Notes under the pieces: model-generated
Database searches by the model: none
Seen by the model: only the letters and a program-made list of their open reading frames with translations
Told to the model about the DNA's origin: nothing
Shown: one piece after another, positions 1-11,274 of the stretch
Layout of the letters: each line of letters starts with the position of its first letter
How positions within the stretch are numbered: the stretch's first letter is position 1
From: Ectocarpus siliculosus
Taxonomy: Eukaryota > Sar > Phaeophyceae > Ectocarpales > Ectocarpaceae
Direction: 5' to 3'
DNA: 64,000 nucleotides
Assembly (NCBI GenBank): GCA_000310025.1
Contig: FN649751.1
Location: 6,730,698-6,794,697, forward strand
Program-made: the position numbers and the translations under genes

Positions 1-167
1 GTTGACAAAATCAACAATGGGGTACAGAATAAAACAATCAGATTAATACAACCAAGGAGCGCCTGAATCGGGTGTCTGTCCTAGCTGTCTGTTACCTTAT
101 TGTTTTTCAATTGCGCGCGTTGCACACGCGCGCTCATGCCCGACCACATCAACCCAACAAACTGAAG

Positions 168-3100
168 CTGGACCTGCTCGAGCGAGAAAAACACGATTTG
201 GTGCTCGACGTGCAAGAACGAGTGAGGGTGCACAAGGTACGTTGGAGTTTTCGAGGAAATTTCGGGAGGTTGACGAAGGAGGAATTACACCAGCAAATAC
301 ACCACTGCCGTCGGAGGAGGAGCCCTTGCCTCCATCTGTAGGTCGATTCGGATGTCATTGAACTCTTTAGGCATGTTCGGTCCTCCCCCTCAACGCTCCC
401 CAATGGTATCGACCGAGACGGGAGTTTTTCAACAACGTGTCTGTACGTTGGTACAGGACACGAGGCATGCCAGAGCAATTGCTACCGTTCCTGAGTCTCG
501 TTCTTGTCTCTCCCAAAACGATACACCCGGACGTTGTCCCCAAACCACTGCAGGAAGCGACAGCAGATGCTGAACGGTATAGGGAGCGGCTCGAACAAGC
601 AGAAAACAGGTTGAAGGAAGGAGAGTCCGCCACACTGGCCGCCGAGTTGAGCAGGAAGAAGGTGCGTTGCTTTGAACGTGGATGAAATTGGTCTCCAAAA
701 GCCTTGCCAATCTGAGCATCACGAAAGTGGTTTTCGAGGGGCGTGGACGTTGATTCCGAGGTCAACGCGTCCTCAATACGGCGGGAGTACGGGCAGAGGA
801 TGCTACGAGATCATGTCCTTTAGTCGCCCACCCGCTGTCGATTCCGAAGATAAATATGGTCATTCGATGTTGGTCGAGTGGGGTGTCTCGGACCGCCGTG
901 CTGGAGTTTGATGCTATCCCTGCTGTTGGCTTGCTAAAATGTCTTTCTAGCCTGTTACGACTGGTATGTTTGAAGCTCGTGCTGCTAGTCGCGCATCTAC
1001 ACCGCATGACGTAGACTCGTTATTCACTGGCGATGGCACAGGAAAACAATTGACGTACCTGCTGACATGTCGAACAATTCCTACAATACCAGACGCTGGA
1101 CGAACTTGGAGAGGCTAGACGTGGGACAGTTATGCAGGACGAGCGGATCGAGGCGTTAAGGTGCAGTTTTCTTTCTTTCCATGGTGACCAAGTACGCGTG
1201 GACATTAGGATCTCATTTAGTCCGGTTGTACCACCTCATGACCGGGGTTGAACAATATCATTTTCCGGGAGCAACCGTCCTTATGCATCAAGATCTGTTC
1301 CGTTTGTGCGAAGCCTGTCAATATATGGCATTTCGTCTGTCCAGCAGCTTTCGTTGTGGCACATGACAGGCTCCCAGGCATTGGTAGTCTGTGACAAAAG
1401 TTGTAACTACTGGTGGACGATGTCAACGGGGCTGCCCGTCGTCCTACGAGAACAGACTATATTACATCGGGTGACCTGCTGGGATATAAGACGTGGATTA
1501 AACCATGCATACGCTACATATACCTCGGGGCCCCTGAACCCTTTGATTTCTTAAACTCGATCATTCTTTCGGGTTAACTTGTGACAACTGAACTTCTGTT
1601 CTTTGCCATGAAACTTTGGGGGAGAGAATGCGCAATATTAACAATTTAACCACAACGACGACTTGTACTGGTATCCCCTCGCCCGCTCGGCCTTGTCGGC
1701 ATGGAAAAGGTCGGAGCTGACCACCTTACGGCGTACTTTGGAACAGACGACAGAGGCAGCAAAGGCCAGAGATAGGGAAAGCGCGCAGGTTAGAGTGTGC
1801 CTATTGTGTGGCGGGCATGCTTAAAGTACAGTACTTGGCCATGCCGAGTTTTTCTTGCATGCGTCCATTCTAGAATCAAGGTAGAATCCTGGTACGCAAC
1901 GGTTTTCCTGACTGCGTGTGCACAGGTGGTACGGTCATTGTTTCAAGCGAAACAGTCGACAAGTATTCTCCGCGAACTATGAAAGTAACGTCACGTATCC
2001 TGTTCGTGCTTGTGAACGAACGTATTGTTGTGCTCCGGCCGCGCTAAAGTACCGTCTGCGCAGAACACCTTCTCCGGGAAACAACAACCCGGCGTTGTAT
2101 CGCGGCCCTCATGGCGTGCATTTGCTCGTTTTCATTTCTTAGGGGCAAGTGAGAGAACGGCTACTCTTCATTTCTCCCCTTCGGCCCTCTCATAGGAGGT
2201 CACATCGTTCTTCCCCTGCTAAATATTGTGCTACCGCCTGCTCCCAAAATCCCTGTCGTTCTACGCGACGCAGCGACTGGTACAGCTGAGCCAAGCAAAC
2301 GCAAAGCTGTCGAGTGAATCAACGAGCGCTCGAGCCCGAGTGATCGACGCCGAGGAGGCGGTAGAGAAGGCAGGACAAGACGCCCAGGTAAGGAGGGGGG
2401 GATACAGGAAACACTTTTCGAAGAACGCATGTTCAGCGCCGACTCAGACGACTTCGCTTGCCTCGTCTTTGTCAAGGGGACGGCGTGACTTGTCGTCTTT
2501 GAGGTATGGTGGTACTGGTAGATCTTCAAGACGCTGATGATGCTCCCTACGTGGCTCGAGTTAGTTTTTAGACGTTTCAGTATACAACCCCCAGGCCTGA
2601 AACCAAAGATTCAGCCTAGAAGCTCTCGGACAGGCCTGCGATACGCGTAGTGACATAAACGCGCGTGTATCTTTCCGCTCTCTCATGTTTGCTGGCATCA
2701 ATAACTGCACCTGGCTAGCGTGTGTTCCAAGCAAGCCCCACAAACTGGTGGAAAAACAATAAACTTTCATACTAAATGCCCTTTTCTCCCCGACGAACCT
2801 TCCGACGCACATTCCGTAGGAAGCCGCCAAGGCACAGGCAAAGTTGGAAGATGACGGTCGGAGGGCAGCGGATAGTGTTCAACGGTTGGAGGAGGAGCTA
2901 GAGATTGCCAACGCGAGGTGGAAAGCAGCGCAGGGGCAGCTCGTGGCCGCTAATCGCCGGGAGAAAGAGTGAGTCTGCAGGATATAGCACTGCTGTGTCT
3001 TGGTTGGTCAGAACAGAGAGCCGTTCACGGAACAAGACCAACGAAGGTAATCAAAATCGTAATCGCTTGAGGACCACAACAGAAGAAACACGTCCTTGCA

Positions 3101-6100
3101 CCGCATTGGCCGAAAAAGCACGTCAACCACAAACAAGGGACGATCATCATCGTGAAAGCATGCGGGAACGTAGGAGGTTTAGATGCCGAAACGTATGTAT
3201 TGTGTGTGGTTAGGGGTGCCGACATGATGTAGATATATCACATACTGTAGCTTCGAAGCTGCTCACAGGCGATCTGGCTTGAAGGGGGAGGACTCTTATT
3301 GGTTGGTATGGATTCAAAGATTTGAGATGGAGAACTGACCCAACGTGATGTACGGAGAGCGCTGTCAGCGACACACTGCATTGCCAAGGACACTGTTCCG
3401 ATCAGAGTCGTTTTGTTTCAGCAAACTACTTCATGCGCTGTATCACAACCTATTGACCTTGTCACAATCTCCCACACTACTGACAGTTTTGCTAAACCGC
3501 CCATGGGACACCCATGGGTCACCCATTGGTCACTCATGGGCCGGCCATGGGCACTTCATGGGCCGGCCATGGGTCGGCCATGGGCTGCCCATGGGCGGCC
3601 CATGAAGGCCCCCCCGTGGGCACTTCAACCTAGAACTTCGCCGCCGGCACATCAACCTAGATCTTAGCCACCATGGCCAACCTAGAACGTGTCTTGTGGG
3701 CTTGGGATTGGGGTTAGGGTTAGCGTTCAGGTTATTAGCCGCTATAGCGCCCGTTCCAACGCGGATAATTTATTGTTTAGGAGTACACTAGTTCGGTTGA
3801 AGGGCTCTCATTGGCCGCCCATGGGCTTTCCATGGGCTTCCCATGGGTCGCCTATGGGTCGTTTGGGAAAACTGTAGAAAGTGTGGGAGACTCCCTTGGC
3901 ATGCCAATTGTACCGACCAGTCGTTTTGATTCGTTGGCCTCTTTTTCAGATTTTTCTTGAGGAAGTTGTGCGTCGGTCTATTCCAAGCAAGGTATCTGTA
4001 AGAAACCCATCCTGTCCATGCGCGGGTTAATTCGGAACCTCGAGGTACGTTTAACGGTTGTCTACGGTCTGCGAATCGCAGGTTTGCCGAAGAGGCGAGG
4101 CGACGGATGCGGGAAGCCCTGGAGTCAAAGGACAAGGAAAAGGTCACCGCTCTGAGAGAGATGGAGGTACAGTAAACGCGCATTTTCCCTTCTTCAGTGA
4201 ATGGTCAACGGTTGAGCCATGCGGCCCGCACTGACCTAGAAGTGGCGTGAACTCCGTTCGTTCGAATGTAACGGTTCGAATGATATTACTTAGCGACACA
4301 TGGATACAATCTTCATGTATTAGCCGGTATTTCGTAGGGATCAGTTGCATCGAGTGGTTTAGTATATGGAATTGTGTTGCTAATCTCATACTCCTCTTAC
4401 TCCACGGCAGACGCACGCCGACCGACGGTTCATGGAAGCCGAGGCCAGTCACCGGGCAGTGGAAAGGAACCACGACAGAGCTCTGGTCGCTATACGAGAA
4501 GAGGCAAAGAAAAAGGTGACATTCTATCGGATTCCACGAAGCCCCCCTCGGGTGTGGTAGTTCTTATAGATGTCCCACAGGCCATGCACCTTCCTCTACG
4601 AAACGAAACTCCATCATCAAACCTCGAGACAGGGAGTTGGTCCCAATGCCATCGGTGTTCAATCCACCGTCTTGGCGTACGCTCATAACGCTTGCGACGG
4701 CCGCCGCTGATATCATCATTGCTTCCTTGAGATATTTTCGATTTCTCAAAGAGAGAAATAATGCAGGTTTCGAACACTTCTCCAACATTTGTTCGCGATG
4801 CATTCGATCGAGCTGCGTTGTGGTGCACCAAACCATGTTGAAGACATTTCTCCTTACATCAGCCATTGTGACCGAATTTTTTCTTTTTGTACATGACTCT
4901 GACCCCCGTTCGAAACCTTACACACCACTCGATCGGTTCCTTGTCCCACCTCCGGACTAAACGCTCGATCTCGATTCCGATTTGGTGGCCTACTATATAC
5001 AACGATAGCTCCTGGAAGAAGAGGCCAGACGAGTGCGCGAAGTGTCTGATGCCAGAAAAAAGTCTAAGGCGGTAGTCGAAGCACTCCAGGTGAGAACAGG
5101 GTACCGCAGCTGACTCTAACATTGTAGCAGCATCGCACAACCTTGTCGGCCTGATCAAGGATATCGCGCAGTTTAAGAAGACCAACGAGAGCACAAACGT
5201 TGGACTACAGTCGATTGTTGGTGAACAATGGGATAGCCTTGGTACGTGGAACGCCTTACTTTGCTGCCTCCCCTGCAAGGTTTGCCCGGTTAAGATAGCC
5301 TCCATTTGTACCAAGAGTTCGTTGGTAGCCCCCTGATTTCCTACACGAAAGCTTACCGTACTCATCGGACATGACGTCGGACCTCACTTGCTTCCAAGTC
5401 AACTTGAAAGCCGATCTTGGTACGTACCGTGGTCAAGATTGTGAAGCATAATTCAACCGGTTTCGAGTTCGAGACTCGAATTCCGAGTGGGGGTACGCGC
5501 GGGAGAACCAGCTCTACAGTGGACCCTGTACGTGTTGGTTGTGTTATCCTCACGTACAGCCTTCACGGCGGATTGCAACGTTTCTCGGGATTATTCACCA
5601 GACTTTGCAGGGCGAACTAACGCAGTCCGAGGCCAAAGGTTCTGGCCTGGAGAGGCAAGTCTCGCAGCTTTCCGCGCGCATGAGCAGAGCCGGTTCGTCA
5701 AGCGTAGCCCCTGCTGGCGGTAATGGAGGCGATGGTAGCAGTGCGTCGGGCAATGGCGGCGTCGGTATGGAACGCGACGGTAGAGGCAGCAGCGGCGCGA
5801 GGGGGTCCGAAGTAACCGAGGCGGAGATGACATCTCTCCGCCGGCAGATGAAGGCCGCCACCGAGGTTAGCCTTGCCTTTCATTGTCGGGCCTCTGGTTT
5901 CGTTGTCAGGCGGAGTTTTGGCTGCATTTCGGAATCGCTTCCATAGCGATTTTGCAATCTCCGGTGATTAGCACCGCGAGAGATTGAGCAACACTGGGTT
6001 GTTCAGTCGCACTAGGGGGTTGGTCACGTATTCGGAAGAACGAGGCACTGCACACGAAAAGAACCAACAAAGGTTTGCCGACGTCAGTCGTTTATCATGT

Positions 6101-9094
6101 GCTATTGGCCCGCATCCTCCGAACGAGGGCTCACTGCCGCTGTTCCCCTCCCATCTACTTGGCATGTTACGTTCGGTCGAACTGCAGGCGAAAGAAACAG
6201 CACAGCGGAGCGCTTTGGAGGCGCGATTGCGTGCGGACGAAGAAACCAAGAAGCGGAGGTCTGTCAGTTCCCACGTTCAATCTGAACTACAAATTTAGGA
6301 AGGTTTCCCGGGATAGTAGAATGAACGAGGGATACAAAGTGACTGATGGGAAACGTAAAAACTATCGCTGGAAGAGCGAGGGTTCACTCACTACGCGTGA
6401 AGGTCTTTGTGCAAGTGGTATTTCTGGGAGTCCAGATCTGGGTTCTGACTGCACGTTGGAATTGTTTTCTCGTACGATCTTCTTGCCGCAGCTCTTTGGA
6501 GGAGTCACTATGTCGAAAGGAGAGCGATATGCTGGCGGCGCTCGAAAGGCTCAACCAGCTCAAGATTCGGCAGAAGGTAATAGGGTCTACAAATGCATTT
6601 TCTCCCAATTCTATCCATTCTCATCCACTTACGACTGTGGCATCCTTTCCTGAAGAGGTCGGCCAGGGGTACGACAGAGGGGGGTAGACCGAAGCGCGAC
6701 AAAAGACGGCACATATGCGAACGAAAGCAAGTATCAGCAATAATTACAGGTCGGAGACTATGATGTACGGTACATTTGTGGGCATCAACTCGGGAAGAAC
6801 CTGGCTATGTGCTGTTTCATTCGGTGCCTCTAAAATGCGCTGACAATTCAACGTAGGAAGTGGAAGAGCATGCCCGAGAAGGCGAGGAGGATCTGAGGAG
6901 TCTCGTGCGGCAACGAGAGTCGGAAATCGAGAGCCTCACCCGGAGGTTTGTAACGTCAATGACCCCCAGGGTTTCAAACAAAGCAAACGTTGAATAAGCA
7001 GAGGATGATTGAGACTACTTTGCAACACCCAACCTCCTAACGTGCCACAGTGAGCAGCTCTAAGAGGGATTGTTTCACGAAAACTCTTGACTCCTACATC
7101 CGCTGGATTCACCTTGCAGACAATGTACAGTCCATATGCCATACAAGACCCACTTGCCATCGTGCATCACCCTCCAAACCCTCGTCACATGAACATACTA
7201 CTTCCATTCTCCATCCCCCCCTTCTTGTTTTTCCAGACTGGCATGACTACATACATCGGTATGTTGTTTACGAGCGCTGTCACAACTTGGTGCCAAGGCT
7301 GATCGTTGAGCAGCTTTGGTTCCTGTTTGTATAGGAAAAGCCTACTTCATGGACACTGTTTTCCTCTGAGCCTATGCAACTGTTTGCGTTATTGTCCATG
7401 CAGGAATCAAATCCTCAACGAAGCCTTGTCACGCCTGACGTCGGCGGACTCTTACCCAGCCGATGTCACTACGGCGGGGAGCTTGTCAGCCGTATCGACA
7501 GTATCAGCAGGCGTTAGGGCAGAGGGATTCCCAGCAATCCCAAAACTAGTGGACAGGGGGCGAGAACTCGCGGCATCCCTCCGAGGTATGCTGGCTGTGC
7601 TGACGCGAGCGTGTGATGTTGATGAAGTTGTTGATGTTGTGGTATTGAGCGCTATCGCCAATGATGAACCGTTGGTGGTGCTCCGTAGTGCTTCTTTGCA
7701 TGCATTGAGAAGCCTTGGTGTAGTTGGTACAGGGTCGGCGTAGTGAGTGAGAGTGCTAGTTTCGAAGGGTCCCGTATGTCGATGAAAGTGTTGGTCAGCT
7801 GGCAGGCGAAGTATTCGTTTTTCGTTTCGTTTACTCTTTCTTGTCTAGCTATACCAGCACGGATATGGCTTCATTCAACGTCCTCTTAGCAATTTGGTGA
7901 TAGCCTTTGTGGAAATGACGAGGTCTACAGTAGTTCTTGCTGCACATGGGAAGAAGCGTCACAATGGGTGTTGACGTTCAATATTGCGAAAGAGATACGT
8001 GCGTTGACAAAAAACGCAGGGAGCCAACACGAATCATTGACTGAGGGAGGGTCATTACTGTTCTTGTCCATCACTACTCGTACTCGATTCCATTTGGACC
8101 AACAGATAGCTGGCAAACCGGGTCCGCCTCTTCCTTCTCTCCAACACTTCATGAGGGTGCTGGAAACTCCCTCCTAGGGTTGGAGGCATCCCTGAGTGTC
8201 CTTGCCAATGAGAGTACAGGGTTTGAGCCGCCTGCACCCCCAACGGTAGAATCCGACGTTGGCTATTCGCGCCAAGACCATCGCGCCAAAGGCCGGGGAA
8301 CAGAGGTAAGAATGGACGGCAGCAGCAACCTCAATGACGGCGACCACGACCAAGCAGGTACCAGTGTGGAAGATGAACGGAACGGACGTGACAATGGCAC
8401 ATCAACAAGAGGGGGAGGAGTGCCCCCCACCCAAGAACCACCAGGAGGGAACATGGCTGGCGAAGGGGCAGAGCACCGCCACCATGGGAACGCGATCGCC
8501 ACCTCTTCCGCTAAAAACAATCGTTCCACGTACGAGTACCCTGCTGCTGCCGCTAAGGCGGTAGAAGTTAGGCCCAGGGCGGAAATCACGTCGATCGAGC
8601 GCGGTAGCAACGGAGGAGTGGGAGTGCTCCACGGGGTTTCCGCTGCAATGGCGTCTGGAGCACTAGCACTGCCTACAGCTGCAGTCCCGGCGCCAGCCTT
8701 AAAACGAGACAGGTTAGGCTCAGGCAGCAGTCACAAAGATGATACCGGCGACGGCCATCGGGCACCATCTGACTACCTCCCCCATTTGTCAGGCGGTGGC
8801 ACTAGGGATGGTGGGGAGCGGCGGAAAAACGACGGCTCGCATAGCACGTCGCACACTGGCAGTGGCGCCCACGACCGCGGGAACATCAGCGACGTGAGAA
8901 GCAGAGCGGTCGCAGACGGAAGAGTGGATGGCAATGATGGCGCTGTTGGTGATAGCGCTGGTCAGGACCAGGCAGAAAAAAGGAATGCAGACGACGGGGG
9001 TGAACAAGCGCGGCGACACATTGATGAGGCGCTACGGAACCGGGCCCTTCGTAGGAGAAAAAGGTCTAGTGGCGAAAAATGTCTTGGGTTGTAA
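168..9094 (+). CDS. Long coiled-coil protein, 3' part of gene (15 exons seen)
   Basis: Not recognised as a named family. Exons that join in phase: 168-236, 554-661, 1093-1160, 1710-1788, 2274-2387, 2820-2968, 4082-4166, 4411-4515, 5009-5089, 5611-5865, 6188-6258, 6492-6576, 6857-6945, 7404-7717 and 8106-9094. Every donor is GT and every acceptor AG. Exons 1-14 encode almost continuous Glu/Lys/Arg/Ala/Leu-rich heptad sequence, for example LLEEEARRVREVSDARKK and SLEESLCRKESDMLAALER, broken by a Gly/Ser-rich stretch in the 5611-5865 exon. Exon 14 ends in a helical non-coiled segment. The last exon (about 330 residues) is Gly/Ser/Asp/Arg-rich and probably disordered, ending RRRKRSSGEKCLGL. The start codon lies upstream of the window. 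The join of the last two exons is the least certain: if it is wrong, the protein ends at the TAG at 7741-7743. A structural or scaffold role is likely from the coiled coils, but the partner is unknown. Confidence 0.72.
3468..3890. mobile_element. Fold-back/MITE-like element with CCATGG palindrome arrays
   Basis: Ends are inverted repeats of about 35 bases: TCTCCCACACT..CAGTTTT..AAAC at 3468-3503 and its imperfect complement at 3854-3890. Inside each end lie runs of CCATGGG-type palindromes, spaced about 11 bases at 3500-3610 and again at 3812-3862. The middle holds a short telomere-like GGGTTAGGGTTAG at about 3713-3725. There is no coding capacity. No clear target-site duplication flanks it. 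It sits in the 2969-4081 intron of the coiled-coil gene. Confidence 0.7.
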
Positions 9095-9220
9095 GGTTCT
9101 AGGCATCGTCTGGACCCTCCCCACCCCCCGACAACGAGCGCTTCACAAAATGAAGCTGTTGTTGTGTGTGTTTTTTTTTTACACCTACCTGTAGCACCCC
9201 CTATTAATTGTTCACATTTT

Positions 9221-9565
9221 TCAAATGCGGGACATTTGAACATACTGCGAACACATCTCTGTGGAGGTATCTTTGAATTTCGTATCACGGAGTAACCCCA
9301 ATACTTCCTCATGAACGCCGAGGCCCTTGAACATATCGTCCTCAGGCTCCTCCGAATTTTCAATAAGGGCAGCGGAATACCCAAGCATATCAATCGGCAG
9401 AACACCGACGATATCATGAAATACAGGGATGGAGTCCTACGGCTTGTACCCCTTGCCGAAACACGGCCTTATCTCTGCCTGTGCTAATGATGAGACGTCA
9501 TCATCGCAACGTCTAGCATCTCGCAAACAAGAGAGAACATCATCGTGAAGTCGAGGTTTTTGCAT
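9221..9565 (-). pseudogene. Small coding-like frame broken by one stop
   Basis: On the minus strand an ATG at 9565 opens 42 codons (beginning MQKPRLHDDVLSCLRDARRC), stops at TAG 9437-9439, and continues in the same frame for 71 codons to TGA 9221-9223. The second part includes PVFHDIVGVLPIDMLGYSAA and an acidic EEPEDD patch. Composition looks protein-like on both sides of the stop. I do not recognise the family. It may be a decayed gene or transposon remnant, an exon pair with an unseen intron over the stop, or chance. Confidence 0.35.
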
Positions 9566-10027
9566 TGGCAGAACCGCCGGGTCCCCGGGTGGCGCTTAGA
9601 TCGCCGTCAAGTCTCAAAGAAACGCGCCTGTCTTTGCCACGTCTGCCCCCGGCTCCCGAATACGTTCTTCAGTGACGAAGAAACGCCGGAGCACCCTGAA
9701 AATCAAGAGCTTTCGTCAAGGAGAGCAAGATCTGGCCACCACGGATGTAGGTGGCGATCTCTGCTGCCGTACTGCTGTTATGACGGCTGTCTGGGCTGTC
9801 TGGCAGTTCCCAGAACCGTTTCGTTTTACCATGCTGTTGGGCCAATTGTGCTATGTAGTTGTCCTGCTTCATCCGGAACCCGCCCGCGATTGGGTTTGAG
9901 CTCTCTCTCCCAAGGTCATCATCGTTGTTCGTTGCTCGTTACTCATTTTCTTCCCCCAGCAACAACCGCAGTCGCCAATTTCGAGTTCCCAGCTTCGGTG
10001 CGATCGGAGTTCCGAGAAAGTGCTGGC

Positions 10028-10416
10028 ATGACCAACAGCAGCAGCAGCAATACAGTCGGCTACGGCGGGGAAGCAGCCCGATTCATCAACCTCGATTCAA
10101 TGGCACAACGTGCAACCGGGGGGTGAGTTGTATCTGTGCGATTTCTGGAAACGAGCTTTGCAGGTTTCGAGATGACAACTGCTGCCGCCGAGTCTCACCA
10201 GGACGGGTACACCAGCTTCGGTTCACGACTTCCTCCGCATACCCGGGTGATGTGTACAGGTCAAAACAAGGTCTTCCGGGACGAGGAGGCGGTGTCCGGG
10301 TGACTCGAGCGCGATCGATCGGTTCCACACCCAACGGCACCATTGTTGCCACCGGGGGGGTCAAGAGAAACTCTTCCTCGTCACGGGTCTATGGCATGCC
10401 ACAGAACAGTAGATGA
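10028..10416 (+). CDS. Possible small two-exon gene, unknown function
   Basis: Exon 10028-10122 (starting MTNSSSSNTVGYGGEAARF) ends at a consensus GTGAGT donor, and a TTTGCAG acceptor opens exon 10164-10416, which stays in phase to a TGA. This gives 115 aa, rich in Ser, Gly and Arg with no known domain. The intron would be only 41 bases, far shorter than its neighbours, which is the main reason for doubt. The first exon could also extend upstream to a CAG acceptor near 9960. Confidence 0.28.
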
Positions 10417-10518
10417 CCCTTGGGTTCGCTAGGGGCGTGAGAGAATGAGCGCGTCAGATTTGGTAGGGCCCCGCTCACGCACGCAGCCGTATCTTGAGCG
10501 AGGCTCACTATCAACACG

Positions 10519-10598
10519 TTTCTTTGTTTGATGTTGGAACCCCAAGGCCTTCCTGAACACATTCCTTTGTTGTTTGATGTTGGAAACCTAAGGCCTTC
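10519..10598. repeat. Two-copy direct repeat, about 42-base spacing
   Basis: TTTGTTTGATGTTGGAA followed by CCTAAGGCCTTC-type sequence occurs at 10523-10552 and again at 10568-10598. No gene is evident in 10417-11274 apart from this repeat. Confidence 0.7.
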
Positions 10599-11274
10599 GG
10601 GAAGACAATCCCCGGAAGGCAAGCCTACGAAGGCGTGCCCTCAGGAGGCCTGCACTTGGGGTTGTCGTTCCTCTTAACTTTGAGGCAAGGAGCGGTGTCC
10701 CGGTGCTTCTTTGCGTGTGACACGAGCATGTCGTGACAAGCTGTCAGTCTGCAGCCACGAACACAAACTATGTACTTGGTCAAATATCAAGCCAACAAGA
10801 CAAACAAACATAATGAAAAAGAAGACTAAAATAAGTAGGCAATAGGCCTTAGCTGTGCGAACTTCCCACCCCAACGAACCGTATTCGCATCCTGCCATTC
10901 GTCATTCGACGTGATTGCTGCTGCTACACCGATACTTGGACGGAACCCCCTGTTGTACTACTTGACGGCAGACACATTCGTATGCACACCGCCAACAGTG
11001 CAAAAAAACTGCCCCCTGTTGAACGCCCTTTGTCAGGAGGTTCACTTCCATCAAACCGGCAGGACGTCGAACGTTTGCCTTCGAGACCTTTTGTGATGCT
11101 CATGTTGAGCCAGCAGTCTCCGACGCCGTTGTCATTGATGAGTCGACCATGTGCGACTTGACAACGAAATATTGTCGACCTATTCTTGCTCGTTCCCACC
11201 CGTTTTCTGCGGTTCAAGCATCTAGGCGTATATTCGTGGCCCCACCAAGTAGCATCAGATAAGCGGAGCACCGA

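Noticed and set aside
3713-3725. Telomere-like GGGTTAGGGTTAG, and a similar run at 28797-28811
   Set aside because: Only two or three units each, in the middle of ordinary sequence; too short to mark a telomere or a fusion point.
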